NCBI GenBank assembly: GCA_017654935.2
Contig: CM065701.1
Span: 1,965,451 to 2,029,450 of the forward strand
Source of the DNA: Phymorhynchus buccinoides
Lineage: Eukaryota; Mollusca; Gastropoda; Neogastropoda; Raphitomidae
DNA: 64,000 nt
Direction of reading: 5' to 3'
This document shows, piece after piece, positions 21,882-33,270 of the stretch. Numbering within the stretch: position 1 is the stretch's first letter; every line of letters begins with the position of its first letter. A model generated the notes under the pieces. The model did no database searches and had not been told where the DNA came from. It saw only the letters and a program-made list of their open reading frames with translations. The position numbers and the translations under genes were made by a program.

Positions 21882-22765
21882 TATGTGTGTGTGTGTACAT
21901 GTGTGTGTGTGAAACGTGCGCATGTGTGTGTGTGCACATGCATGTGTGTGCGCACGTGTGTGTGAGTGTGTGCGTTTGCACGTATGTGTGTTCGCGCGCG
22001 CATGTGTGTGCGCACATGTGTGTGTGTGTGTGCTCGCATGTATGTGTGTGTGTGTACATGTGTGTGTGTGTGTGAAAGCGTGCGCATGTGTGTGTGCACA
22101 TGCATGTGTGTGCGCACGTGTGTGTAAGTGTGCGTGTGCACGTGTGTGTGTGTTCGCGCGCGCACGCGTGTGTGTGTGTGTGCGCACATGTGTGTGTGTG
22201 TGCGCGCACGTGTGTGTGTGCGCGCACGTGTGTGTGTGTGTGTGCATGTGTGTGTGCATGCATGCCTTTCTTTGCGTGTGTACGTGTGCACGCGCGCGCA
22301 AGCTTGTGCCTGTGTGTGCACGCATGCGTGTATGCGCATGTGTGTTTGCACGCGCGTGCGTGTGTGCACATGTGTGTGTGTGCGCTTGCGTGCGTGCATG
22401 TGTGTGCGCTTGCGTGTATGCGCATGCAAGCCAGTGTGTGTGCGTGTGTGCATGAGCACGTGTGCGTGTGCATGCGCGCACGTGTGTGTGTGCATGTGTG
22501 TGTGTGTTCGTGCGCACGCGTGTGTGTGTTCGTGCGCGCGTGTGTGTGTGCACACGCACGTGTGTGTCACTGTGCATGTGTCGTGTGTGTGTTCGTGCGC
22601 ACGCGTGTGTGTGTTCGTGCGCGCGTGTGTGTGTGCACACGCATGTGTGCGAATGCACACGCACGTGTGTCAGTGTGTGCATGTGTGTGTGTGTGTTCGT
22701 GCGCACGCGTGTGTGTGTGTTCGTGGTGCGCGCGTGTGTGTGTGCACACGCATGTGTGCGATTTT
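21790..22765. repeat. About 975-bp GT/GC alternating array
   Basis: Almost uninterrupted alternating purine-pyrimidine DNA (GTGTGTGC, GCGCGC, ACGTGTGT). Such DNA can adopt Z-form. Long frames (C/V or H/T-rich) on both strands are repeat translations. Confidence 0.95.
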
Positions 22766-22794
22766 ACATTAAAGTTGTGTATTACGCTTCTGCA

Positions 22795-22993
22795 AAGAGT
22801 ATACTCAGTACTGTTAAGGAAAGCTGTTCATTTTGCTATTACTCGGATATTAGAAACAAAACGCTTTCTTTCTATATTACTTGGCATTTATAAATTCATC
22901 AAACCCTTTATTTTGAAGAAATACTTACGGATGGATTTTACATTCTTCTATCCTCACGTTCTTTTATCAGTTCACAATTCCTTGACCCCCACC

Positions 22994-23024
<31 letters not shown>

Positions 23025-23277
23025 CTTTTTCATTGATGCACACACTACCATTGAGAGACTCATGAATATGCGTTAGCCTAGCAACTGACCAAAACAGTTA
23101 GGTAGGCTTAGTGATGCGACTCTCTTTGTGCTGTGGTGTTGAGCTATGGAAGCAGGGTCAGTCCCTGTAGGCCTAGGCCTAGTACAAAGGTTAGCAGACG
23201 GACACAATCAGTTGGCAGTGAAAGATGAATACGAGCCAAGTTGGTTCTTTTCAGTTTTATTCACACAACTGTAGTCT
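22795..23277 (+). repeat. Dispersed repeat with internal C run
   Basis: Includes GCTGTTCATTTTGCTATTAC, a 28-bp C run, then CTACCATTGAGAGACTCATG and GTTAGCAGACGGACACAATC. A long inverted copy is at 34690-35175, and a short diverged piece (CTCATGAATATGCATTAGCC) at about 20888. Confidence 0.85.
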
Positions 23278-23530
23278 CTCTCTGTGTCTTTCTCTCTGTG
23301 TCTGTCTTTCTCTGTCTCTCTCTCTCTCTCTGTGTCTGTCTGTCTCTTTCTCTCTGTGTCTCTGTCTCTCTCTCTCTCTCTGTCTCTCTCGCTCTGTCTG
23401 CCTATCTCTGTCTCTTTCTGTCTCTCTGTCTGTCTCTCTATCTCTCTGTCTGTCTGTCTCCCCTGCTCTCTCTGTCTGTCTCTCTGTTTGTCTCTCTGTC
23501 TGTCTGTCTCTCTCTCTGTCTGTCTCTCTC

Positions 23531-23562
<32 letters not shown>

Positions 23563-23625
23563 GTCTGTCTCTCTTTCTCTCTCTGTCTCTCTATGTGTGT
23601 CTATGTGTATCTCTCTCCGTCTCCG
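23278..23625. repeat. CT/CTGT simple repeat
   Basis: TCTCTG/TCTGTC mixtures. No gene. Confidence 0.95.
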
Positions 23626-23701
23626 ATGATTAATCTTCCGTTCCCAGGAAATCAAAAACTAGTCGTTTGTTATAGCCTGTTCTTTCATTTTGTCATTTTA
23701 A

Positions 23702-23850
23702 GGGCCAGCCACACGTCCAGTAAAATCGCACGACTGTACGATACGATTCGATCACGTGATCTCGAAGAACACATGTGATTCGGGCTTCGAGACCACGTGA
23801 TCGAATCGTATCGTAAAGTCGTGCGATTTTAGTGGACATGTGGCTGGCCC
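23702..23850. mobile_element. 149-bp foldback MITE flanked by TTAA
   Basis: Arms GGGCCAGCCACACGTCCAGT ... and its inverse ... GACATGTGGCTGGCCC match over about 55 bp, with CACGTGATCGAATCGTATCG inside. TTAA flanks both ends (23698-23701 and 23851-23854). A relative lies at 25479. Confidence 0.88.
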
Positions 23851-23924
23851 TTAATTTTACCCTACCAGTTTTGTATGCGAACAGGCAGGTTAAGTACGCA
23901 CACACTGAATTAGAACAAGGGCCA

Positions 23925-23996
23925 GTGTGTGTGTGTGTTGAGTGAGTGGGTGTCACACTGTGTGTGTGTGAGTGGGTGTCACACTGTGTGTGTCAC

Positions 23997-24036
<40 letters not shown>

Positions 24037-24195
24037 ACACTCTGTGTGTGTGTGTCACACTCTGTGTGTGTGTGTGTGTGTGTCACACTGTGTGTGTGTG
24101 TGTTGTTCTTCAGTTTGACATCCTTCCACTAAAAGTGTGTGTGTGTGTGAAGACAATGTGTGTGAATTCTCTGTGTGTGAGTGCATTAAAATCTA
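23925..24195. repeat. GT-rich repeat with GTGTCACAC inserts
   Basis: TGTGTG runs with repeated GTGTCACACT units. Confidence 0.9.
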
Positions 24196-24491
24196 GTCGT
24201 AGCTTATGGCATACCGAACGGATTTAGTGACATGAGAGTTTAGTACCGTCTTTACTAGCCTATATTTACAGCCAAGTGACTATATAATACGCACTTATAC
24301 AGTACAGGGATTCGTCTGGGGTTCAAACCCTCACAAAAGTGTCATTTCTTCCCCCCCCCCCCCCCAATAAATCTTTCATTCTTACCAAGCCTTCAATAAA
24401 TATCACTTTTATTTGTATTGTAAACAAAGATGTAAGGTCTCTTTCTACATCTCTGTTGTAAACTATCCCCTTGGTGTCCGGGAGTGCTTGC

Positions 24492-24493
<2 letters not shown>

Positions 24494-24553
<60 letters not shown>

Positions 24554-24612
24554 CGTGCGTGTGCGTGCATGTGTGTTTGTGCATGCGTCAGTGTGTGCGT
24601 GTGTGTTTGCAA
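24494..24612. repeat. GT simple repeat
   Basis: About 25 GT units followed by GCGCGC and mixed GT/GC. Confidence 0.95.
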
Positions 24613-25478
24613 AGGTGCGTACGTTCGTAGGTGTGTCAACATTCCTGGCGATGTTGCCTAGAAAGACCTAGTCTAGGCCTATTGTAGTCCACACAAAACT
24701 TCACATGTTTGATCATTTATTCCACATTGGCTACGGGTACGGCGTTGCTGCAACACTCAGACCATGTTCAGGGATAGTAACTCTTCCTATTCAAAATTTT
24801 TGTCAGCAAATGTATTTTCTTATTTCGTATATTTAGCGCATCTTGGTCAGGAATAGGGATAGGGCTAGGAACATCAGTGTCAGAGTGAATGTTAGTAGTT
24901 TTTAAGACTGACATTTGCGCACAATGTATGCGTCCCGTGGATTGAGCGACGTACCCGTAGCGGAATGTAAAATACGGGCCCGTACTCCTAGCCCCTGCCA
25001 ATTTATTTATTTTCCATTTCATTGGACTTTACTGGCACTCTGGTGCTTATGCATTTATTAAATCAATTCAGATTATGAAAAACGTGTTTGGTGTGTTAGT
25101 TCTTATTTTCACATCTTTTCGTCCAAAGGTGGTATTAGGCGGGGGAGAGAGAGTGTGTGTGCGTGTGTGTGTGTGTGTGTGTGCGCGCGCGCGTGCGTGT
25201 TATGTTTGTCTGTCTGCCTGTGCAGCCTTTTTCCATTACCCTGTGGTAGGCAAGTCTTGATTTTGTGTGTTACTATTAATGACGACACACTTTAATTGAC
25301 CCTTATCACCAGGCCTTCTAGTTCTAGATAACGTTAACAGATTTTGCGCACATTATTATTCGTGAACTCGAACCAAAGCTTTCCAGGCGATAGCAAAGTG
25401 AGACCTGGTACAGTTTGTTCTTTTTGTGAATGATAACGACTCTCAAACTATGATGAGGAATTTGCATTGGCTTCCAAA
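24613..25478. other. Left-copy-specific DNA, no gene seen
   Basis: No recognised coding or RNA feature. Contains a short GT/GC tract at about 25155-25200. Confidence 0.6.
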
Positions 25479-25637
25479 GGGCCAGCCACACGTCCAATAC
25501 AATCGCGGCACGACTATACGATACGATGATTCGATCACGTGTTCTCGATGCGCGCGCCAATCACATTTGTTCTTGGAGACCACGTGATCGAATCGTATCG
25601 TACAGTCGTGCGAATTTAGTGGACATGTGGTTGGCCC
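25479..25637. mobile_element. Second foldback MITE of the GGGCCAGCC family
   Basis: Same arms as the 23702 element (GGGCCAGCCACACGTCCAAT, ..., GACATGTGGTTGGCCC) with an expanded centre containing GATGCGCGCGCCAATCACA. The flanks are no longer matching TTAA. Confidence 0.87.
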
Positions 25638-25939
25638 TTTAGCGCTGCAACCGAGAGGGGTTACGTACGTGTAGCTGGCCTTTGGGGACCTCCACAAGAA
25701 TCTGAAATATGACGAGTAGAGAGTCCCAACGCCAGAGTCCTGGAGTCCTCTTTGCCCAGAGAATCGGGATGTAGCCTACTCAAAACAAGGCTTCTCTGCC
25801 TTGGCATAAGGCTGTATCGGACCAATTAACAAGCTAAAACTCCAAGGCTACATCAAAATGTTATGTTCTGCATAGTTATGCAGGGGATTGTCTTTAGCCA
25901 TGACAAGCTCCTAGCATGACATAAATCAGTCCAAAATCC

Positions 25940-26280
25940 ACGTGGCTGGGTAATCAAAAGCGGTCACACACGTACTGTTCTCATCCCTAGCTGGTGCATG
26001 GGGAAGACGGGGTAAAAAGCGCATGGGCGGGTAAGAAGCCCACCCCAATTATCTCATGAAATGAAGCAAATTTCAGTCTCATTTTGCCCATGAGACGAGC
26101 GTTAATGTCTAGCATTCGTCTCATGGGCAAATTTGACTGAAATTTTCTTTATTTCATGAGATAATTGGGGTGGGCTTCTTACCCGCCCATGCGCTTTTTA
26201 CCCCGTCTTCCCCTACCTTAGTGTTCATGTGATTCGGCTGTTGGGATGATCCCTGGAGTCTTTAAGCCAGGGCACGACAA
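25940..26280. repeat. Diverged duplicate of 26975-27110, split by a MITE
   Basis: TGGGTAATCAAAAGCGGTCACACACGT and TAGTGTTCATGTGATTCGGCTGT, GATCCCTGGAGTCTT resemble the unit at 26975-27110. The foldback at 26000-26213 lies between the two halves. Confidence 0.7.
26000..26213. mobile_element. 214-bp near-perfect foldback element
   Basis: The left arm GGGGAAGACGGGGTAAAAAG, CGCATGGGCGGGTAAGAAGC, CCACCCCAATTATCTCATGA is repeated inverted up to GTCTTCCCC at 26213. Arms are about 95 bp with few mismatches, and the centre GAGACGAGCG...CATTCGTCTC is inverted too. The empty site can be inferred from the related unit at 27025-27055. Confidence 0.9.
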
Positions 26281-26509
26281 CAACACAAGGCTTCTCCACC
26301 ACAAAACAAACATTCCAGCCCAGCCCTCCGGAACAGCATATAATATGCCTTCTCTGCTATCTGGATGTCATAGTCGGTCACGAAAGACCGCCGTACAGGA
26401 AGGAAAAGATAAAGGGGGATAAGCGACTCTTGAACTCTACATGAGCACATTACTAGTGATGCTCTCCCTTTCACATTTTCATACATAAGCCTGCCTACCA
26501 GTGCATAAC

Positions 26510-26868
26510 GTGTGTGCTCCTCCCTCACCACTGGGAGTCGTTGGACTTACAGGCTGACAGGACGTACAGCGACTTGGATCAACTCTGCACACCGGGGCAC
26601 CCAAGCAGTGGACTCTGGCTGTGTTTGGTGATGGCACAGGGACCCGGATCGACTATTTCTTCAGCCCATCTGCGACGACATCAACTCCCCGCGGGTACGG
26701 AGCAGGATGCCTGGTGGTCCTGAAGACAGCCTTTGGAGGGGAGGTTTGCTCACCAACACCAGCGACAAGACGAGCGGTCTACAGGAGCATTGTCCCCCCT
26801 GGCTCAGAGGAGGGGAGGCAGACATGTCTTCCTGCCCCAACAAAATTCGAGCAAGCCAGCAAGCGAAA

Positions 26869-26870
<2 letters not shown>
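26510..26870. other. GC-rich segment, coding-like but unrecognised
   Basis: About 360 bp at roughly 58% GC in AT-richer surroundings. Plus frames include FGDGTGTRIDYFFSPSATTS (from about 26624), where TRIDYF faintly recalls an endonuclease-type motif of non-LTR elements, but neighbouring residues do not confirm it. The right half from 26797 on is shared with the other copy (58385). No function assigned. Confidence 0.3.
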
Positions 26871-26920
<50 letters not shown>

Positions 26921-27453
26921 CAATGACTCAAATGACTCAAATTCCCCCGAAGACAGAGTGTGGCTGCCTATGTGATGCGCGGCGGGGTAATAAAAAACGG
27001 TCACACACGTAATGATGTTCTCATCCATAGCTGATGCACTTGCACCATAGTGTTCAAATGTTTCAGCTGTAGGTATGATCCCTGCAGTCTTATAGCCAGG
27101 GTACACCAAACAAAACAAACAAACAAAAATGACTCAAATGTTTAATGACGAAAGCCAAACAAGCTCATATCACCACAGTCACGAAAAACACAAATGCATG
27201 TACATAATAACACTGGCCTCCGTCCCAATCTGAACAAATACAATAACATAAGGGGCAGATTAACACTGGGATAGAATGTTTAGATAAGAAGGGGCATAAA
27301 GGGAAACCATACACAATAAACACAAAGCAAACTATATAAACCTGATAATAGATCTATGTTGCATATTCACAGTACTTTAGATATCAAGCATAGATACATA
27401 AGACTTCCAAAATTGCGCATGCACGCAGGTACCTGCACCCCCACCCCAAAAAA

Positions 27454-27492
<39 letters not shown>

Positions 27493-28150
27493 TCAAAGGC
27501 TCCATTTTTTCATACAATAATTTATATCGGTTTCTTTAAAATTCTGATATTTAAATAATTTCCGTTCTTAAATGTACAAGTACAAGACCTATCAAATACT
27601 GTCCCCTTATCCGTATCTTCTGCCCCTCACCCCCCTTCCGCACATGCTCCCTGTGATTTTTGTAAAAATAAAAATAAATCAGTTACACCCCTATTCTGCT
27701 TCTGTCGCCCCTCCCCTTAAGTTCTACACCATCTCACCACTTCCATACCCTTGAAGATGAAAAAGTACAGACGACGCACACAAAATCAAAACTTCAGTTA
27801 AGTTGCTAATGTGAATTCATGTGATTGAAATTGAAAGTGCTCATTAGAGCTGAGGGCCTGCATGGTTCAGCCCGGTGTCACTGGTTTATTCGTTGTTCTC
27901 AAAGGTAGATTTACCTTTGATCCATGTTCTATGTCACATTTTGAATCTTGAGATGGCAAATCATGGTAAATTGTTAATCTTTTGAGAATGATGTGATTGA
28001 ATCACAAACTCTGAGGCATTTGCACTGGCTCGTATTAGTACTGCAGCAAAAAGGATTGTTTGGCCTTTGGGGATCTTCCCCAACACCAGCTGTCTAAAAT
28101 CTCTTTGTCCAGGAGAGTGGGGATATTTTGGGCAAAATTTGATATTTAAC
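26871..28150. other. Non-coding DNA with two GA tracts
   Basis: GA repeats at about 26872-26919 and 27461-27488; the rest is AT-rich. Copied at 58460-59728. No gene seen. Confidence 0.7.
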
Positions 28151-28152
28151 AC

Positions 28153-29222
28153 TATGATGGGGTGGTAAGGGTAAGGATTGGGATCAGGAGGAGTTGATAA
28201 GGAAATGAGGGTGATGATGAGCACACACCATGCAGACCAGGAACATATAGGCGGAAACCAGATAGTTGTTTGCTTTTGTTTATTTAGGTACTATATTGAA
28301 TTAGGAAAGACAGCTAGGAAGACAGTGCAGCAAATAAGATCAGCTATGAGCAGGGATAGTGCTCAGATGCGACAGCAAGCTCAGCACACAGTTGGCCTAT
28401 AGTAGACATAACGCAGAGCAAGTGGCTCCTCTGCTTCGTCAGTTGACACACACACTCATCACGCAGGATGTCCGCTGGGAGAAGCTTAGCCTTGGCTGTG
28501 TTGACCTTCTCCCAGAGGCGCTGGAGGTCGCACGCATAGGCCCCGATGTCTTCGCCCTGCCCCCGTCTCCTGGTGAAGAAGGCCGTGGCCAGACTCACAG
28601 CGTCGCGCTGCTCTCCCCAGCGTTCTTCGACGATGGCATAGATTTTCGCTGGGGAGTCCACCTCCGTCGCGCGCCGCCTGATGATCTGCTGGCGAGCCTG
28701 GCCTTGTAGGGTGGCGATCAGCCAGAGGGCAGCTGCTCTGTCATCCAGGGGCTGATGGTGAAGCGCTAGCTTCGCCCCCTGGATGAAGTCATCGACGGGC
28801 GTTGTGCTGCCCTCCTCACCATAGAATTCCGGGAGACGGGGCATGTACACGTTGGGATTAGCCATGGTGTCAATGTTGTGACGGGTGGAGATAGATCTGC
28901 TGCACTGTCTTCCTAGCTAACTGTCTGAGTTTCCCCTTGTTCCTGAAATCCTGCTCGCAGCGCCAGATATGATGGGGTGGTAAGGGTAAGGTTTGGGATA
29001 AGGAGGAGTTGATAAGGAAATGAGGGTGATGATGAGCACTGATTCTTGCTCATAGCTGATCTTATTTGCTGCACTGTCTTTCCTAGTAAATAAACAAAAG
29101 CTCAAACAACTGTCTGGTTTCCGCCTATATGTTCCTGGCCTGCATGGAGTGTGCTCATCATCACCTTCATTTCCTTATCAACTCCTCCTTATCCCAAACC
29201 TTACCCTTACCACCCCATCATA
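28153..29222 (-). mobile_element. Short LTR retrotransposon remnant with inverted LTR
   Basis: The element is bounded by TATGATGGGGTGG and its inverse, and by ACAC on each side (28149-28152, 29223-29226). The right LTR (28970-29222) has about 68-bp inverted repeats at its own two ends. Next to it on the minus strand is TGGCGCTGCGAGCAGG (28950-28965), a plausible tRNA primer-binding site, then a gag-like frame. The left LTR-like part (28153-28370) lacks its outer arm, and its middle is inverted relative to the right LTR. No pol is present. Copied at 59730-60809. Confidence 0.75.
28344..28865 (-). pseudogene. Retrotransposon gag-like remnant
   Basis: A 173-residue frame begins MANPNVYMPRLPEFYGEEGS and includes DRAAALWLIATLQGQARQQI, which has the look of Ty3/gypsy-type Gag capsid (a PEF-G start, then a helix-rich region with ALWL and an arginine-rich patch). 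It lacks a zinc knuckle, protease and reverse transcriptase, and its end runs into the LTR-like repeat. In the other copy (59920-60441) a CAG codon has become TAG, so that allele is broken. Not a host gene. Confidence 0.7.
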
Positions 29223-29790
29223 ACACTATACCCAGTCCTCCAGAATAGTAATTGCCTCCTTTGTAGCTAGACGTCGTGGCTAGTCAGACAAGACTGACTG
29301 ATACACACGTTTTGAAGTTTGACTTAATTCAGTAGTAGAATTTGGTATGCTTTGTTTTATTAGGTGGATATATAGTGATAATGACTTATTTGTTTTGAAG
29401 TAAGTGTAATCGATCAGGCTATAACTGATTTTTTGGTCGCACTATTTGACAGTAGAGTGACCTGGTTTGATTTCCAATAATGATGCGTCCAGTTTACCAT
29501 GAAATATTGTTTGAGCTAGCTAGGCCTACCCTATGTGTAGTAAAGTACACTTCTTGCTTATAGATACGAATAATTTCAGAAAGTTTGTTCTGTTATGGTT
29601 TGGGCTTTTCTTAAACTCAATCATCACCAAACAAATACATGGTACAATGTGATATGACCTTTAGATGGCTCAGATAATTTTTCCGTTCCTTTTTTTGGGG
29701 ATGTATAGGCCTCATTGTTGTTATATTGTTAGTCTTTGGACTTGGGTGCTAGAGTACTAACATGTCTGTGCGCTGGTTGGGTCCGTGCGT
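29223..29790. other. AT-rich DNA, no gene seen
   Basis: Also present in the other copy at 60810-61385 with SNPs. Nothing recognisable. Confidence 0.65.
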
Positions 29791-29793
29791 ACC

Positions 29794-29869
29794 CTCCCCC
29801 CCCCCTCCCCCCCCCCCCCCCCCCTCCCCCCTCCCCCCCTCCCCCCCCCTCCCCCCCCTCCCCCCCCCC
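29794..29869. repeat. Poly-C tract with single T interruptions
   Basis: About 76 bp of C with scattered T; the other copy has only 8 C at the same point (about 61385-61392). Confidence 0.95.
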
Positions 29870-29939
29870 GTAGATATTATATAGAAATTATGTCATGCTT
29901 GTGTCATTTTTTCCAATGCCTTAAGGGGTACGCAACCCC

Positions 29940-30310
29940 CCTCAGTATTCTACATCGGATATGGATCTGAGAGGGGTTACAGGGGTTCCACCCCCTCAGA
30001 AAAAAAAATAAGGAAAGAAAAGAAAAAGAGGGAGAAATGTAGTCTCATGCTATGGGTTTAGGTTATTGTCTAGACAAAAGCCTTGCATCTTTTACATTCA
30101 AACTATCGTCAGCTTCTGGAAGGCAAGCCACCCGACCCCTCACCTCACCCCAACTGACCACTTGGAACTCTCCCCCTCCCGTCTTCCATGACTGGCTGAT
30201 CTGCCCCAAAACATGGTTGTATTTTTATTATTTTTGTAGTCTCCTTTTAATTCACATCATGTTCTCTTTCATTCTTACATTTTTATTGTTGATTATGATT
30301 ATGGTTAAAA
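29940..30310 (+). repeat. Dispersed repeat, second member of the 15890 family
   Basis: Shares GGGGTTACAGGGGTTCCACC, CATCTTTTACATTCAAAC, CCAACTGACCACTTGGAA and TCCATGACTGGCTGATC with 15890-16262. Confidence 0.85.
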
Positions 30311-30345
30311 ATAACCATTACAACCTCTCTCTCTCTCTCTCTCTC

Positions 30346-30383
<38 letters not shown>

Positions 30384-31320
30384 TGCTACCAATTTCCTGT
30401 CTGATCTACTCAGTAGGCTATATCTAACAGTATTCATTGTTATATTAAAAACACAACAACAACAAAACAGTCACTGAGAGTGTGTTTATATGGCTTGCCT
30501 TTGGGCGAAACTGGCATAACGGGCATCATTGTCAAAAAGTGGGGAGAGGGGGAGGGAGGGGCGTTCAACCAAGTTTCATAGGGATTGGTTCAGTAGTTTG
30601 GATAATAATAAATAAATTAAAATCGGACTGTCACAGTCTTCAGACATCTAGGTAGACAAAACAATCGATAATCTTAAATTTAAGGGAACAGTATTTAATG
30701 GAGTGATGTTTGTGTGTGTGTGTGTGTGTGTGCGTCTGTGTGTGTGTGAAGTCAAGTCCAAATTTTATTTCCAGATGGAACATTGAATAAGCAAATAATA
30801 TACTTTTTTTTTCATCAATCCATCCGTAAAACAACAACAACAACAACAACAACAACAAAACGAAGGAACTAAAGATTCCAAAGTGGTAGAAATAAAGATC
30901 TCGAGCTGCTTTTTTTTTCACTTTCAAATTTTGAGTATTGCTGATCACGTCACGAAAAATGGAAAAGAAACCATAACAACTAAAAATCTGTAAAAAAAAA
31001 AAGAAGTGAGAATAGAAAAAAAGAAGTTTTCCAAGAAAACTTGGCGAAAGCTAGCTGTGACCGAATTTCCTCCAATCAACATCAGTGTCATCGGTCAGGC
31101 CCTGAGACTATTCTTGATGGGGACTGTGTGGCGTTCTCAGATTACCCTGTTCTCAAAATGTCTGCGCATGCGCGAAATTGAGACAGTAATCTACAAGACG
31201 TTGAATGCTGCACTTCTCCAAATCTGGAAAGTGACTTCATTCGCGTGACAATGTCGGTTTTCAGCGAAACTGTGGAATGTGTAGCCTATCTTTTAACCAT
31301 CCAATCTGAATGAATGAAAA
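30346..31320. other. AT-rich DNA with CT, GT and AAC simple repeats
   Basis: Simple repeats at about 30328-30380 (CT), 30711-30750 (GT) and 30829-30857 (AAC). No gene is supported. Confidence 0.65.
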
Positions 31321-31324
31321 ATGA

Positions 31325-31490
31325 TGCCGGCTTTACGTCCTCTCGGTCTGAAACAGACACATATGGGACATTTGTAAATACAAAAGATGGTGGGAACGAT
31401 ACAGGAGGCAATGCCCGGAGGCAGTGCAACTCCAGTAAAGTCCCGATTTTTTAACAATACAGATAGGTGTATAATAGGTAAGTATGTAAC
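31325..31490 (+). mobile_element. SINE-like fragment, related to 42485
   Basis: TACGTCCTCTCGGTCTGAAA, CAGACACATATGGGACATTT, GGAGGCAATGCCCGGAGGCA and CAGTAAAGTCCCGATTT match the element at 42485-42698; the last roughly 50 bp of that element are missing here. Confidence 0.75.
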
Positions 31491-31539
31491 CATCCGCCCA
31501 ATCTGAAATTAAACTGACTATATATAGTCCTAACCCTAT

Positions 31540-33270
31540 CCCAACCGAGGAAGAACTAGACTTTGAGATCGAGTCAAAACACAAACAGGATAGAGCTAGG
31601 ATCAGCCTAGGGTTATTATCATGAAACTGAAAGAAACCAGACTTTGACAATCGAGAGTAATAAACATGAAGAAGATAAAGTTAGTCTAAGAGGATAGGTA
31701 ATCTAGGGTTGTTGTGAAACTGAAAAGAATCAGACTTTGAGATCGAGAGTCGTAAACATGAACAGAATAGGGATGGGACCAGCCTAGTGTTGTTGTCATG
31801 AAACTGACAGAAACAAGACTTTGACTTTTGAGATAGACAGTCATAAACACGAAAAGAGTAAGGTTAGGGTCAGCCTAGGGTTATTGTCATGAAACTGAAA
31901 GAAGCCAGACTTTGACATCAAGAGTCGTAAACACGAAGAGAATAGAGGATAGGGTTAGGATCAGCCTAGGGTTATTGACATGACACTGAAAAGAACCAGA
32001 CTTTGAGATCGAGGGCCATAAAAATGAATAGAGTAGGGCTAGGATCAGCCTAGGGTTATTGTCATAAAACTGAAAGAAACTAGACTTTGACTTTTGAGAT
32101 AGTCATAAACAAGACGAGAGTAGGGTTAGGGCAGCCTAGGGTTGTTGTCATGAAACTGAAAAGAACCAGACTTTGAGAACGAGCCGTAAACACCAAATAG
32201 AAAGGGTTAGGATTAGCCTAGGGTTAATGTCATCAAACTGAAATAAACCAAACTTTGACATCAAGAGTCGTAAACATGAAGAGAATAGAGGGGTTAGGAT
32301 CACCTTGGGTTGTTGTGAAACTGAAAAGTACCAGACTTTGAGATCGAGGGCCATACAAATGAATATGATACGGCAAGGATCATCCTATAGTCATTGTCAA
32401 GAAACTGAAAGAAATCAGATTTTGAGATCGAGAATCATAAAAACTAAAAGTTTAGGGATAGGATCAGCCTAGAGTTGTTGTCATGAAACTGAAAAGAACC
32501 AGACTTTAAGACCAAGAGTCATAAACACGAAGAAGAAAGGGTTAAGATCAGCCTAGCGTTGTTGTCATTAAACTGAACAGAACCAGACTTTGAGATCGAG
32601 TAGTAAACACAAATAGGGTAGGGTTAGGATCAGCCTAGGATTATTGTAGTAAAACTGACAGAAACCAGACTTTGAGATCAAGAGTAGTAAACATGAAGAA
32701 GATAAGGTTAGGATTAGCCTACGGATGTCATGACAATGAAAGAAACCAGACTTTGAGATCAAGTCATAAACACGAAGATGATAGGGTTAGGATCAGCCTA
32801 GGGTTGTTGTTGTGAAACTGAAAAGAATCAGACTTTGAGATCGGGAGTCATAAACATGACAAGGTTAGGATCAGCCTAGGGTTGTCATGAAATTGAAAGA
32901 AACCAGACTGTGAGATCGAGGTAATAAACACGAAGAAGATATGGTTAGGATCAGCCTAGGGTCGTTGTGAAACTGAAAAGAACCAGACTTTGAGTGATCG
33001 AGAGCCATAAAATTGAATAGGATAGGGCTAGGGTCAGCCTAGGGTTATTGTCGTGAAACTGGCTAAAAAGAACCAGACTTTAAGATCGAGAGTCGTAAGC
33101 ACGTAGGTGATATGGTTAGGATCAGCCTAAGTTTGTTGTCATGAAACTAAAAAGAACGAGACTTTGAGATCGAGAGTTTTAAACATGAAGAGGATAGGGA
33201 TAGGATCAGCCTAAGGATGTTGTAATGAAACTGAAAAGAACCAGACTTTGAGATCGAGAATCATAAACAC
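31540..33270 (+). repeat. Degenerate 80-90-bp satellite (left block)
   Basis: About 20 diverged units share GAAACTGAAAAGAACCAGAC, TTTGAGATCGAGAGTC, ATAAACACGAAGA and GGTTAGGATCAGCCTAGGGT. Short frames are not genes. Confidence 0.9.

Noticed and set aside
21657..23065. Cysteine/valine or histidine/threonine-rich proteins
   Set aside because: Frames across a GT/CA array, open on both strands.
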